Counted from the first letter of the stretch, positions 1 through 8,184 are shown. The stretch is DNA of 15,828 nucleotides from JAEYFP01 sp047602645 (GCA_047602645.1 JASGGU010000087.1:1-15828), one strand, 5' to 3'. Numbers and translations are program-made. The notes: generated from the letters alone by a model not told the origin.

Positions 1-654
1 AGCATACTTTGCAAGCTGAGCTTGATTATCAAAACGGTTGATATCTCCAATCTCTACCATGATACCAGCAGAATAAACAGGACCTATTCCATGTATAGAT
101 ATCAATACGTTTGGCAAGAGTTCCATCTGAGCAGAGATTGCTTTATCGAACCCTTTGATTTGGGCTTCCAATGCCTTTATTGAGGTCATGGATATAGAGC
201 CACTTAGTTTTTCACGGTAATTTCTGTCGGCGAACCTGGAATTGTATGTATACTTGTGAGCGAATGTACAGTGAGAAATCTTTTTATCACAGCCGTTACA
301 GACATAGGGTGATTTATCTAATCTGCTGCAGCGCTCTCTTTGGAAATCGCGGCAGGTCTGATTGCAGGTCGGACAGGAAGTACATTTGATTCCACACAAG
401 AGGATCTTTCCACAGGCATTTGTTTTTTTACAGTGATACCGGTGAATACAGAAGTTCTTGGCATTATAAAAGGCCCCCTTATGATACCAGTCAGATAAAC
501 GATGCGTTCTAATCTCCTTTGAAATGGTAGTTGGATCTTTGCACAGATATTTTGCAATATCCTTAAAAGTAAGCCCTTTGTTCAAAGAGTTCTCAATGTA
601 GATACGGTCTTCAAGCGTAAGGTGTTTTTGGTTACCAGGAATATATTTGCTCAT
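1..654 (-). CDS. Chimeric transposase ORF: IS30-type N-terminus fused in frame to IS110-type C-terminal segment (partial)
   Basis: The reverse-strand frame is open from the ATG at 654-652 to the window edge, 218 codons with no stop. The start has a good ribosome site (AGAAGGAG, 5 nt upstream). Residues 1 to about 150 read like an IS30 transposase N-terminus: MSKYIPGNQKHLTLEDRIYI, then the helix-turn-helix GLTFKDIAKYLCKDPTTISK, then Cys pairs typical of Firmicute IS30 proteins (CGIKCTSCPTC, CNGC). From about residue 152 the text changes to the IS110 Transposase_20 pattern: ALEAQIKGFDKAI, then ISIHGIGPVYSAGIMVEIGD and INRF. Neither the IS30 DDE core nor the IS110 N-terminal DEDD domain is present. 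It could be a recombination or deletion fusion, or a misassembly between two repeated elements at a contig end. Both family assignments are by recognised motifs only. Confidence 0.7.
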   Translation of the reverse strand, partial: MSKYIPGNQKHLTLEDRIYIENSLNKGLTFKDIAKYLCKDPTTISKEIRTHRLSDWYHKGAFYNAKNFCIHRYHCKKTNACGKILLCGIKCTSCPTCNQTCRDFQRERCSRLDKSPYVCNGCDKKISHCTFAHKYTYNSRFADRNYREKLSGSISMTSIKALEAQIKGFDKAISAQMELLPNVLISIHGIGPVYSAGIMVEIGDINRFDNQAQLAKYA

Positions 655-780
655 AGATTCTCCTTCTACTGCTATCAGAAGGAGATATCACTGTACCATT
701 TAGATATGAAAGAAAAAATATCAACTGCGCGAAAGTAAACTCCATAGGGGAATTGAAGAGTAGAATTTAAAATTTCAATT
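1..780 (-). mobile_element. IS30-family-like element, promoter-side end, cut by the window edge
   Basis: The transposase reading frame runs leftward off the window. The AT-rich stretch just upstream of its start (about 745-785) is where an IS30-type terminal repeat would be expected. No inverted partner is in the window, so the outer boundary at about 780 is an estimate. The element may be composite, because the C-terminal part of its ORF is IS110-like. Confidence 0.45.
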
Positions 781-810
781 TTGGAGCAAGGAAGGAGCTT
801 TAAATTTTTG

Positions 811-839
811 TTGCTATTATTCGGATAAGTGAATATAAT
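811..839 (+). promoter_or_regulatory. Sigma-A-type promoter of the restriction-modification operon
   Basis: TTGCTA (811-816) and TATAAT (834-839) are separated by 17 nt. The expected transcript start near 846 leaves a very short leader before the GGAGG at 851-855 and the ATG at 865. The promoter lies about 30 bp from the estimated end of the IS30-like element. Confidence 0.6.
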
Positions 840-864
840 ATGTGTTATATGGAGGTTTTCGATT

Positions 865-1056
865 ATGGATTATTTAACAACTGTCGAAATGTCTGAAAAA
901 TGGGATATATCATCAAGAAGAATAGGAATACTCTGTGCAGAAGGTCGCATTGATGGAGTTATAAAAAAAGGTAAGACTTGGTTAATCCCTGTTGATGCTG
1001 AAAAGCCTCTTGATGCCAGATTAAAAATGAATAAAGAGAGTAAGTTCGTTTTATAG
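865..1056 (+). CDS. Small helix-turn-helix (MerR/excisionase-like) protein, first gene of the R-M operon
   Basis: A 63-residue protein, starting at the ATG at 865 because GGAGG (851-855) sits 9 nt upstream; the in-frame ATG at 829 is rejected because it lies upstream of the probable transcript start. The sequence TTVEMSEKWDISSRRIGILC followed by AEGRIDGVIKKGKTWLIP is the usual helix-turn-helix plus wing seen in short excisionase-like DNA-binding proteins of Clostridia. About 20 variable residues follow. It is 40 bp before the methyltransferase-like gene and shares its promoter. The position invites comparison with the controller proteins of restriction-modification systems, which delay nuclease expression, but that role is inference. 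I see no clear operator repeat next to the promoter. Confidence 0.75.
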   Translation: MDYLTTVEMSEKWDISSRRIGILCAEGRIDGVIKKGKTWLIPVDAEKPLDARLKMNKESKFVL

Positions 1057-1096
1057 GACATATTATCTGATAAAATTATGCTATAAGGAGGTTACT

Positions 1097-2065
1097 ATGG
1101 GTATGTCAGTAGACATAGCGGAAGATAGTATTGTCCAATATGGCAAGTCTCTCATGGAGATATTGTTGCAGGATAAGACTACAAAGAAAAGGATTATCTG
1201 GGCTACCTCTGATTATGAAAAACACGGTGAGATGTACAAAGAACATCGAGAGATTACCGTTGATTCTGTTACGGGATTCAATACTAAGCTGATACAGCCT
1301 CGTGTATTAAAGGCAAAGGAACATCAAAGTAATAGAACCAGAGATAAAGCAGAGGTATTTACACCGTCATGGGTTTGTAATGAACAGAACAATCTTGTTG
1401 ATGAAGGATGGTTCAGTCGAAAGAATGTATTTAATACACCTACGCAAAATGCTTGGGTTACAAATTATGATAGGATAGAACTCCCTGACCAAAAATGGAA
1501 AACATGGAAAGACTATGTCGATGCAAGACGGATGGAGGTTAGTTGTGGAGAAGCCCCTTATCTTGTAAGTCGTTATGATGCTGTATCTGGTGAACCTATT
1601 CCTATTAGAGACAGGATTGGTCTATTAGATAGGAAATTAAGGGTTATCAATGAAAATGTGCATGATGAAGATGCTTGGATGAAATGGGCTATTAGAGCAG
1701 TTCAAAGCATTTATGGCTATGAATTTCAGGGAGATAACCTACTACTTGCAAGAGAAAATATATTATATACATTTATTGATAATATGCAGGAGAAGTTCGG
1801 GCACAAGCCAAGTTTAATTGAACTAAAGAGGGTAGCAAATATCGTAGCATGGAATTTGTGGCAGATGGACGGTATTACCTACACTATTCCATTTGCATCG
1901 CTTAGGGACGAAAATCATCAGATGTCTATTTTTGAAATTTTTATGGATGAAGATTCAGAAGAAGATGAGCTACCAAAAAGAAGCCCAGATGCTCCAATTT
2001 GCAAAATAAGAGATTGGAGAGCTGATTGTTCGGTTGAGTTCGCAACATTACTGAAAGGAGAATGA
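1097..2065 (+). CDS. Methyltransferase-like protein of an R-M system, no NPPY motif (restriction endonuclease subunit M type)
   Basis: A 322-residue protein with a strong ribosome site (AAGGAGG, 5-6 nt before the ATG). It carries pieces of a gamma-type N6-adenine methyltransferase. KAEVFTPSWVCNEQNNLVDE (about 85-103) resembles motif X. MEVSCGEAPYLVSRYD (about 146-161) takes the place of the SAM-binding motif I. YGYEFQGDNLLLAREN (about 206-221) resembles the motif II region. VANIVAWNLWQMDGI (about 246-260) follows where the catalytic (N/D)PPY would be expected, yet no NPPY or DPPY is present. The acidic segment near 285-291 is unusual. It is therefore likely to bind SAM or a partner, or to be a structural or specificity subunit, and not to methylate on its own. 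The stop overlaps a possible ATG of the next gene (ATGA), so the two are very likely co-translated and their products partners. Its exact role is unknown to me. Confidence 0.75.
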   Translation: MGMSVDIAEDSIVQYGKSLMEILLQDKTTKKRIIWATSDYEKHGEMYKEHREITVDSVTGFNTKLIQPRVLKAKEHQSNRTRDKAEVFTPSWVCNEQNNLVDEGWFSRKNVFNTPTQNAWVTNYDRIELPDQKWKTWKDYVDARRMEVSCGEAPYLVSRYDAVSGEPIPIRDRIGLLDRKLRVINENVHDEDAWMKWAIRAVQSIYGYEFQGDNLLLARENILYTFIDNMQEKFGHKPSLIELKRVANIVAWNLWQMDGITYTIPFASLRDENHQMSIFEIFMDEDSEEDELPKRSPDAPICKIRDWRADCSVEFATLLKGE

Positions 2066-2067
2066 CA

Positions 2068-5000
2068 ATGGAGAAGGTATTTAGTGATTCATTTGAGTTT
2101 AAGCTGTTATATGTATTTGCGGTAAATGATGAAGTACACAAGGGGTTACTAAAAATTGGTGATGCTACCCTCCAGACTGACAAGGGAATTGACGAATTGC
2201 CTGCTAATAGTCATGACTTAAATCAGGCGGCTATGGCAAGAATTAAACAATACACCAATACCGCGGGTATTAGTGTTAGATTGCTTCATACAGAGCTTGC
2301 AATTAAAACCATTATGAAAGAGGGTGTTGCAACTGTTAATGCGTTTAGAGACCATGATGTACATAGGGTTCTTTCAAATTCTGGCATAAAGAAAAAGAAA
2401 TTAGCCAATTCTACAAGTAGAGAATGGTTTGAGCTTGATTTAGAAACTGCTCTTAAAGCGATTGATGCTGTTAAAAAGAATAAACTTAATATTGGAAATG
2501 CACAGATGGATGGTTATGTACCAATCGTATTCCGTCCAGAGCAGGAAGATGTTATCAGTAAGACCGTTAAACAGTTTAAGACTGGTAATCGTATGCTTTG
2601 GAATGCAAAAATGCGATTCGGTAAGACTTTATCAGCCTTGCAGGTAATCATGGAATGTAAGTTTGGGAAAACCATTATCATTACGCACCGTCCTGTTGTT
2701 GATGCAGGATGGTATGAGGATTTTGGTAAGATATTCCATGGAATGAGTGACAGCTATGCATATGGCTCTAAGAATAATGGAGAAACATTAGAGAGACTGC
2801 TTCGCTCTGGTAAGGGATTCGTTTACTTCGCATCTATTCAGGATTTAAGAGGCTCATCGCAGGTAGGCGGTAAGTTTGATAAAAATGACTTGGTATTTTC
2901 TACAGAGTGGGATTTTGTTATAGTAGATGAAGCACATGAGGGAACAACAACCGCTCTTGGAGATGATGTTATCAAGAATATTGTAAAGGACGATTCGAAC
3001 CATGGTACAAAGTTTTTGGCATTATCAGGTACACCATTTAATATAATGAATAATTATGATGATAATATCTATACTTGGGATTATGTCATGGAACAGAAAG
3101 CCAAGAGAGATTGGGTTGAGGCTCACTTTGGAGATTCTAACCCATACGAAGAATTACCTAAACTTAATATTTTTACCTATGATTTAGGAAGTGTTATAGG
3201 TAATAAGAAATATGTCGAGCTTGAAGATAAAGCATTTAACTTTAAAGAATTCTTTCGTACATGGACTGGTGATTTAAGGAATGACAGAAAGGAAATTCCA
3301 CAAGGTCATACTGTTGGTGACTTTTACCATGAACAGGATGTATGGAGCTTCCTTAATTTGATTACAAAGACAGATGAAAAGAGTTGTTATCCATACTCTA
3401 GTGAGGAATATCGCAATCTCTTTAAGCATTCCTTGTGGATGCTACCAGGGGTAAAAGAAGCAAGAGCATTAAGTGCCATGCTTAAGAAACACCCTGTATT
3501 CGGTAGTGGCGCATTTGAAATAGTGAATGTTGCAGGAGATGGAGATAAAGACGAAGAATCTAAGGATGCTTTAGAGCTTGTAAGAAATGCTATCAAGGGT
3601 GCAGGAGAAGATGGATATACTATTACTCTATCCTGCGGTAAGCTAACTACTGGTGTTACTGTTCCAGAATGGACTGCGGTATTCATGTTATCAGGCTCAT
3701 TCTCCACATCAGCAGCCAACTATTTACAGACGATATTTAGAGTACAATCACCTTGTAATATCGGCGGAAAAATCAAGAGTCAGTGCTATGTATTTGATTT
3801 TGCCCCAGATAGAACACTTAAAATGGTTGCAGAGGCTGTTACACTATCTACTAAGGCAGGTAAAGCAACGGAATCTGATAAGCGTATTATGGGCGAGTTC
3901 CTTAATTATTGTCCGGTCATATCAGTTGATGGCACAGAAATGAAGTACTATAACACGAATAAGCTCTTACAGCAATTAAAGCGTGCATATGCGGAGCGTG
4001 CAGTAAAAAATGGATTTGATGATGCCAATCTTTACAATGATGAATTGTTAAAAATGGATGACCTTGACCTAAAGCAGTTCGAGCAGTTAAAGAGAATTGT
4101 TGGAGCATCGAAAGCATCTCCCAAGGCTAAGGATATTGATATCAACAATCAAGGTTTCACCGATGAGGAATATGAGGAACTAGAGCGCATTCAGAAGAAG
4201 CCTAAGAAAGAGCGTACACCAGAGGAAAAAGAACGGCTAAAGGAAATTGCCGAACAGAAGATACAGAAGAACAATGCTATCTCTATTTTGAGAGGAATAT
4301 CCATAAGAATCCCCCTTCTAATTTATGGTGCTGATATTGATTTTGATGAAGATATTACTATGGATAAGCTCGTAGATATAGTGGATGATTCATCATGGGA
4401 TGAGTTTATGCCATTAGGAGTATCCAAGGAATTATTTAAGAGATTCATTAAATATTATGATGCGGAAGTATTTGTGGCTGCTGGCAGGAAGATAAGAAAT
4501 ACTGTAAAATCAGCGGATGAATTACCACCGACAGAAAGAGTACAAAAGATTACCGAGTTATTCAGTCATTTTAAGAATCCTGATAAGGAAACCGTGTTGA
4601 CTCCATGGAGAGTTGTTAATATGCACATGAGCGATTGCTTGGGTGGCTATGTTTTCTTTGATACAGAACATCAGAAAGTGTTGGAAGAACCACGATTTGT
4701 TGACCGAGGCAAGGTTACAGAGGAAACACTTGCTAATAAGAATGCAAAGATATTAGAGATAAATTCAAAGACAGGTCTTTATCCATTATATGTTGCGTAC
4801 AGCTTATACCGCAGAAGAGTAAGAGACATTTCAGAGGTGGATTATACTGTTGAGGTTGAGAATGAAAATTGGAAAAATACGGTCGGAGATAATGTGTTTG
4901 TTATATGTAAAACAGAGATGGCTAAGTCAATTACCAAGCGTACCTTAATGGGATACAAGATAGGTATTGTGAATGCTCATTACTTTGAAGATTTAATAAA

Positions 5001-6093
5001 TATGCTTGAAAACAAGCCGAAGCAATTTACAGATAAGGTTTGTAAAGCAAGCTATTGGAAGAAAGAAGGTTGCGAATTGAAATTTGATGCTATCGTAGGC
5101 AATCCACCGTATCAGATAATGGATGGTGGAGGTAAAGGTTATAGTGCCAAGCCTGTATATAATTTTTTTATTGAGCAAGCTAAAAATATTATGCCATGTT
5201 ATGTATCTATGGTAACACCGTCACGTTGGTTTGCAGGTGGAAAGGGATTAGACAGCTTCAGGGAATCCATGCTAAGTGACACACATTTGGCTAAGATTGT
5301 AGATTACGCAGATAATGAAATACTATTTAAAGGTGTTTCGATTGTCGGTGGTGTAAATTATTTCTTATGGAGTAGAGAGTATGACGGAGAGTGTGAAGTT
5401 ACATCTATTCGTGGAGATGATGGAGTAACCTTGATGAGAAACTTGTCAGAGTACGATATTTTCATAAGAAATAATAATGCAATACAACTCATTCATAGGG
5501 TAGAAAGTGATGCTATACCTAAAATGGATACAGTGGTATATGCAAGAAATGTATTCGGTATTTCATCTGATTATAGGGGGACAGACCAAAAGACAGAGAA
5601 AAACACATTAGCGATGTTTTGTAGCCAGAAAAGTAACAGCATGGGAATTTCCTATATTAGCAGTGATGCTGTTGTAAAGGAACATGAGCTGATATCGAAA
5701 TATAAAGTTATTATCGGTAAAGTTGTTCCGAGAGGTGGAGAAGTTGGTGTTGACCCAAGTATTGGATATAGGGTTATTTCCACTATACAGGTACTTTGTC
5801 CTGATTCGGTATTCACAGATTCATATTTATTATTGGCTACTTTTGATACGGAGCAGGAAGCCATAAATTTTGCAAAGTATATGTGCTTGAAATTCCCAAG
5901 ATTCTTATTACATGAAACATATTCATCTATGAATATTTCAAAAAATAATTTTAGATTTGTTCCATTTTTAAATTTCGAAAAGGAATGGACGGATAAAGAG
6001 TTGTACGAAAAATTTAACTGTTCCGATGCGGAGATAAAGATGATTGACAGCATTATACGCCCAATGGAATATGAAGTGAACAAGGTTGAGTAA
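2068..6093 (+). CDS. Single-chain restriction-modification enzyme: GIY-YIG-like nuclease, SF2 helicase/ATPase, N6-adenine methyltransferase, target recognition
   Basis: About 1341 residues. The ATG at 2068 is preferred because AAAGGAG (2054-2060) lies 7 nt upstream; an ATG at 2062 overlaps the previous stop but leaves only 1 nt. Domains in order: residues about 10-140, a GIY-YIG (T5orf172/Mug113-like) nuclease (LLYVFAVND, GLLKIGDA, RIKQY, LLHTELAI, EWFEL). About 150-600, two RecA-like lobes with Walker A AKMRFGKT, Walker B VIVDEAHE, motif III LSGTPF, motif V TTGVTVPEW and motif VI QTIFRVQSP. About 600-840, a charged helical coupler including KKPKKERTPEEKERLK. About 843-1050, a complete methyltransferase with motif X LTPWRVVNMHM, motif I AKILEINSKTGLYPLY and catalytic NPPY in FDAIVGNPPYQ. 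About 1050-1340, a target recognition region ending EKEWTDKELYEKF. Order and size match Type ISP enzymes such as LlaGI, except that those have an Mrr-type nuclease. The product should methylate one strand of its site and translocate and cut unmodified DNA. The family level is clear; the specificity is not readable. Confidence 0.85.
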   Translation: MEKVFSDSFEFKLLYVFAVNDEVHKGLLKIGDATLQTDKGIDELPANSHDLNQAAMARIKQYTNTAGISVRLLHTELAIKTIMKEGVATVNAFRDHDVHRVLSNSGIKKKKLANSTSREWFELDLETALKAIDAVKKNKLNIGNAQMDGYVPIVFRPEQEDVISKTVKQFKTGNRMLWNAKMRFGKTLSALQVIMECKFGKTIIITHRPVVDAGWYEDFGKIFHGMSDSYAYGSKNNGETLERLLRSGKGFVYFASIQDLRGSSQVGGKFDKNDLVFSTEWDFVIVDEAHEGTTTALGDDVIKNIVKDDSNHGTKFLALSGTPFNIMNNYDDNIYTWDYVMEQKAKRDWVEAHFGDSNPYEELPKLNIFTYDLGSVIGNKKYVELEDKAFNFKEFFRTWTGDLRNDRKEIPQGHTVGDFYHEQDVWSFLNLITKTDEKSCYPYSSEEYRNLFKHSLWMLPGVKEARALSAMLKKHPVFGSGAFEIVNVAGDGDKDEESKDALELVRNAIKGAGEDGYTITLSCGKLTTGVTVPEWTAVFMLSGSFSTSAANYLQTIFRVQSPCNIGGKIKSQCYVFDFAPDRTLKMVAEAVTLSTKAGKATESDKRIMGEFLNYCPVISVDGTEMKYYNTNKLLQQLKRAYAERAVKNGFDDANLYNDELLKMDDLDLKQFEQLKRIVGASKASPKAKDIDINNQGFTDEEYEELERIQKKPKKERTPEEKERLKEIAEQKIQKNNAISILRGISIRIPLLIYGADIDFDEDITMDKLVDIVDDSSWDEFMPLGVSKELFKRFIKYYDAEVFVAAGRKIRNTVKSADELPPTERVQKITELFSHFKNPDKETVLTPWRVVNMHMSDCLGGYVFFDTEHQKVLEEPRFVDRGKVTEETLANKNAKILEINSKTGLYPLYVAYSLYRRRVRDISEVDYTVEVENENWKNTVGDNVFVICKTEMAKSITKRTLMGYKIGIVNAHYFEDLINMLENKPKQFTDKVCKASYWKKEGCELKFDAIVGNPPYQIMDGGGKGYSAKPVYNFFIEQAKNIMPCYVSMVTPSRWFAGGKGLDSFRESMLSDTHLAKIVDYADNEILFKGVSIVGGVNYFLWSREYDGECEVTSIRGDDGVTLMRNLSEYDIFIRNNNAIQLIHRVESDAIPKMDTVVYARNVFGISSDYRGTDQKTEKNTLAMFCSQKSNSMGISYISSDAVVKEHELISKYKVIIGKVVPRGGEVGVDPSIGYRVISTIQVLCPDSVFTDSYLLLATFDTEQEAINFAKYMCLKFPRFLLHETYSSMNISKNNFRFVPFLNFEKEWTDKELYEKFNCSDAEIKMIDSIIRPMEYEVNKVE

Positions 6094-6175
6094 ATATTTG
6101 ACATTATGCATAAGAGTCCAGATGATAAGAGAAGTCTTGTTGTTTGGGCTTTTATTATGCTGTCAAAATGTAATC

Positions 6176-6280
6176 TTACCAGAACTTGACCATATGGATA
6201 GTAACCGTATGAATCCTGCTGCGTGGAATCTGGAGTGGGTAAGTCATCAAGAAAATGTAAGAAGAGCATGGGAAAGGTAA
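6176..6280 (+). pseudogene. Remnant of an HNH endonuclease (C-terminal end)
   Basis: The last 34 residues of a frame running through the end of the R-M gene read LPELDHMDSNRMNPAAWN then LEWVSHQENVRRAWER, the pattern of the C-terminal part of HNH/NUMOD-type phage endonucleases (a His-Asp pair, N..N, then NLEW(V)(S/T)..EN..HA). No start codon, ribosome site or N-terminal domain belongs to it; upstream the frame is unrelated sequence overlapping the R-M gene end. It suggests a lost phage or mobile gene at the right border of the R-M module. Homology is judged from motif pattern only. Confidence 0.55.
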
Positions 6281-6306
6281 GCGTCTAATAAGGTAAGCGC
6301 TCAATA
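6275..6306 (+). repeat. 16-bp imperfect tandem repeat outside the ISL3 left end
   Basis: AGGTAAGCGTCTAATA (6275-6290) is followed directly by AGGTAAGCGCTCAATA (6291-6306), with 3 mismatches. The second copy abuts the GGCTCTTTCC terminus. A related sequence in inverted orientation (GTAAGCGTCAAATC read on the reverse strand) abuts the right terminus at 8149-8162. Confidence 0.6.
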
Positions 6307-6335
6307 GGCTCTTTCCAATCCTAGTTGATTTGATA
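6307..6335 (+). repeat. ISL3 left terminal inverted repeat
   Basis: Pairs with 8120-8148 at 25 of 29 positions. Confidence 0.85.
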
Positions 6336-8079
6336 GTAATATTCGTTTAGCAGAAGCTTTGCTTTTAATAATTGAAAACTATTCCGGCCATACATAATTC
6401 TCTTGGTCAACTTGATTTTATTGACACTTCCCTTCTGCCAAACCGTTATTATATTTATAATGAATACCATTTTTGACCGCATCAATATCTGCCTTTAGTC
6501 CGTTTATGTAAGTATCCAGTTCCTCAATCTGTAAATCAGCGGCTGCTGTCATCCATGAGTCCAACTCATTTTCCTTTTGTGAAAATATTAGGCGATGAAA
6601 TTCTCTTAGGAGTGTATATAATTGCCCAATTACCGGATATTTTGTTATCGTTGCCTCGTACTGCTCTTGGGTCATTCCTTTCACATTCTCTAAATCGCGA
6701 TAGATTAATTGACACAGGCACTTCCTCGGAATATATTCAACAGCCCCTGTTTGTTCCGCCGCGGTAATACTTTTCTGATGCGTTATTTCTTTTTGCATAA
6801 AAACACGCAACGAAGCTATGGTACCGGTATATCCCTTGTGACAAATGTATTCATGAATTTTTTTATAGGTTATTCCCTGTGAACGCATTTCGATCACGTC
6901 CTGCTCATAAGGTGCAAGTTTACCGGCCATCCGACAGTCATAATGACCATTGTTGGAAGAACACTCTTCCTTTAAATATTTTCTTACCGTGTGATAGGTA
7001 TGACCTGTCACACGAGTAATTTCATCTATGGCATGTCCTTGTGAATACAATTTCCTTGCCTCATTGATTGCCAGCTGCTTGTTTGCCATTGCCTGAATAT
7101 GCTGGCGTTCCCGTACGTTTTCCTTTTGGATCGGAAGGTCATCCTCTGCGATAGAAAGATATTTTTGAATCGTCGTAGTGGCGGAAGCAGAAACAGTGCT
7201 ATATCATTTATGGAATAGCCCTCCGTCCGCTTTTTCTGCGCAAACAAGATTCGTTCACGGCGATTTCTGGTATCATAAAGTGCCTGCATTTCTGGATTTG
7301 ATACCGTTGCAGGTATCACTAACCTTGACGGAAACAGACGATACATATATTTTTCAACTGCGTCTGATAAATTTTTGAGCAGATAGAACCGGTCACTAAT
7401 CTGTATCGCATCTGGATGGGATTTTTTAGCTGCAGAGGAATAAGTTTGTGCTCCGTCGCGGGAGATTATCTCTAAACGCGGATAAGATTTCAGCCATTCT
7501 TCCACCCTTGAAGTTTCGCGGGAATCAATAATATCAATAATCCTATGGGTATCCAGATTCACCATAACCGTACCATAACTATATCGTTTCCGAAAGGCAA
7601 AATCATCCACACAAACTCGGATTACAGAGGCTTTATCCACAAGCGCTGGCATTTTTTTTAAGCAGATCGCAGATGCTGCTTTTGCAAACTTTGACAGATC
7701 CGGTTTTCAATAGAGATGACGCACTGACAGAACTTAATTTTGTAGATGTAACCAATATCTTTTCCATAAGACGATTTGTCTTTTTTCCTTTTGGATTTAC
7801 AAAATCAAAGCGTTCGGAAAAGGTTTTAAAAGTACATTCTGGATTATCACAAAACATTTTTCTGGCTGTCAATAAAAGAATAGTCTGCTTATCCTGAAAC
7901 GGAATATCCTGAATTTCACGTTCGTATGTGGAATGTACTCTTGTTGATGGGCATCTACAATATGGACAACTAAGTTTTTCTTTCGCAGATTGAATTGCTA
8001 AGATTATTTGGTTGTCCTTTATTTTACAATTGGTACATTCTAAACTGTTGTCTAATAATTTTATAAGTTGCTGTTCCAT
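6321..8079 (-). pseudogene. ISL3-family DDE transposase, three frameshifts
   Basis: The reading starts at 8079 (MEQQLIKLLDNSLECTNCKI). It has the ISL3 N-terminal zinc-binding cysteines (ECTNC, CPYC, FCDNPEC), the helix-turn-helix, then the DDE core: first Asp in VCVDDFAFRKR, second Asp in ISRDGAQTYSSA, and the C-terminal Glu region NGLAEG continuing in another frame as VNKIKLTKRIMYGRNSF. Frame changes lie at the run of eight A near 7652-7659 (one base too many), near 7172-7185 (IALF to SASATTTIQKYL, one base short) and near 6430-6437 (after NGLAEG, one base extra). With these corrected, one protein of about 586 residues would run to the stop at 6321. Two of the shifts are at homopolymers, so sequencing error is possible for part of this, but three independent lesions favour a dead gene. 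Confidence 0.85.
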
Positions 8080-8119
8080 ACAATCACCATCCTATAATCT
8101 GATTATAAGACTATGGCGT

Positions 8120-8148
8120 TATAAAATCAACCAAGTTTGGAAAGAGCC
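8120..8148 (-). repeat. ISL3 right terminal inverted repeat
   Basis: Reverse complement of the left end with 4 mismatches. Outside it, 8149-8162 resembles, in inverted orientation, the sequence outside the left end. Confidence 0.85.
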
Positions 8149-8184
8149 GATTTGACGCTTACGTAAATTGTGAGATGGTTCTCC

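Larger units (their letters stand above)
6307..8148 (-). mobile_element. ISL3-family insertion sequence, degenerate
   Basis: A 1842-bp element bounded by 29-bp terminal inverted repeats. The left end begins GGCTCTTTCCAATCCTAG, and the right end read in reverse begins GGCTCTTTCCAAACTTGG; 25 of 29 positions match. GGCTCTTT is the hallmark ISL3 terminus. The whole interior is one transposase gene on the reverse strand with several frameshifts. The flanking 8 bp are GCTCAATA on the left and GATTTGAC on the right, not a direct repeat, so the insertion is old or rearranged. Confidence 0.85.

Noticed and set aside
829..864. Upstream in-frame ATG extending the HTH protein by 12 residues
   Set aside because: It overlaps the promoter and has no ribosome site, while the ATG at 865 has GGAGG at good distance.
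1097..6093. One methyltransferase split across the two R-M proteins
   Set aside because: First suspected because the small protein has motif X/I-like segments and the large one has NPPY, but the large protein has its own motif X (LTPWRVVNMHM) and motif I (AKILEINSKTGLYPLY), so its methyltransferase is complete.
5652..6269. 205-residue reverse-strand ORF over the end of the large R-M gene
   Set aside because: It lies antisense to the well-conserved target recognition region, has no ribosome site and no family pattern.
6299..8156. 8-bp target duplication of the ISL3 element
   Set aside because: The flanking octamers GCTCAATA and GATTTGAC do not match.
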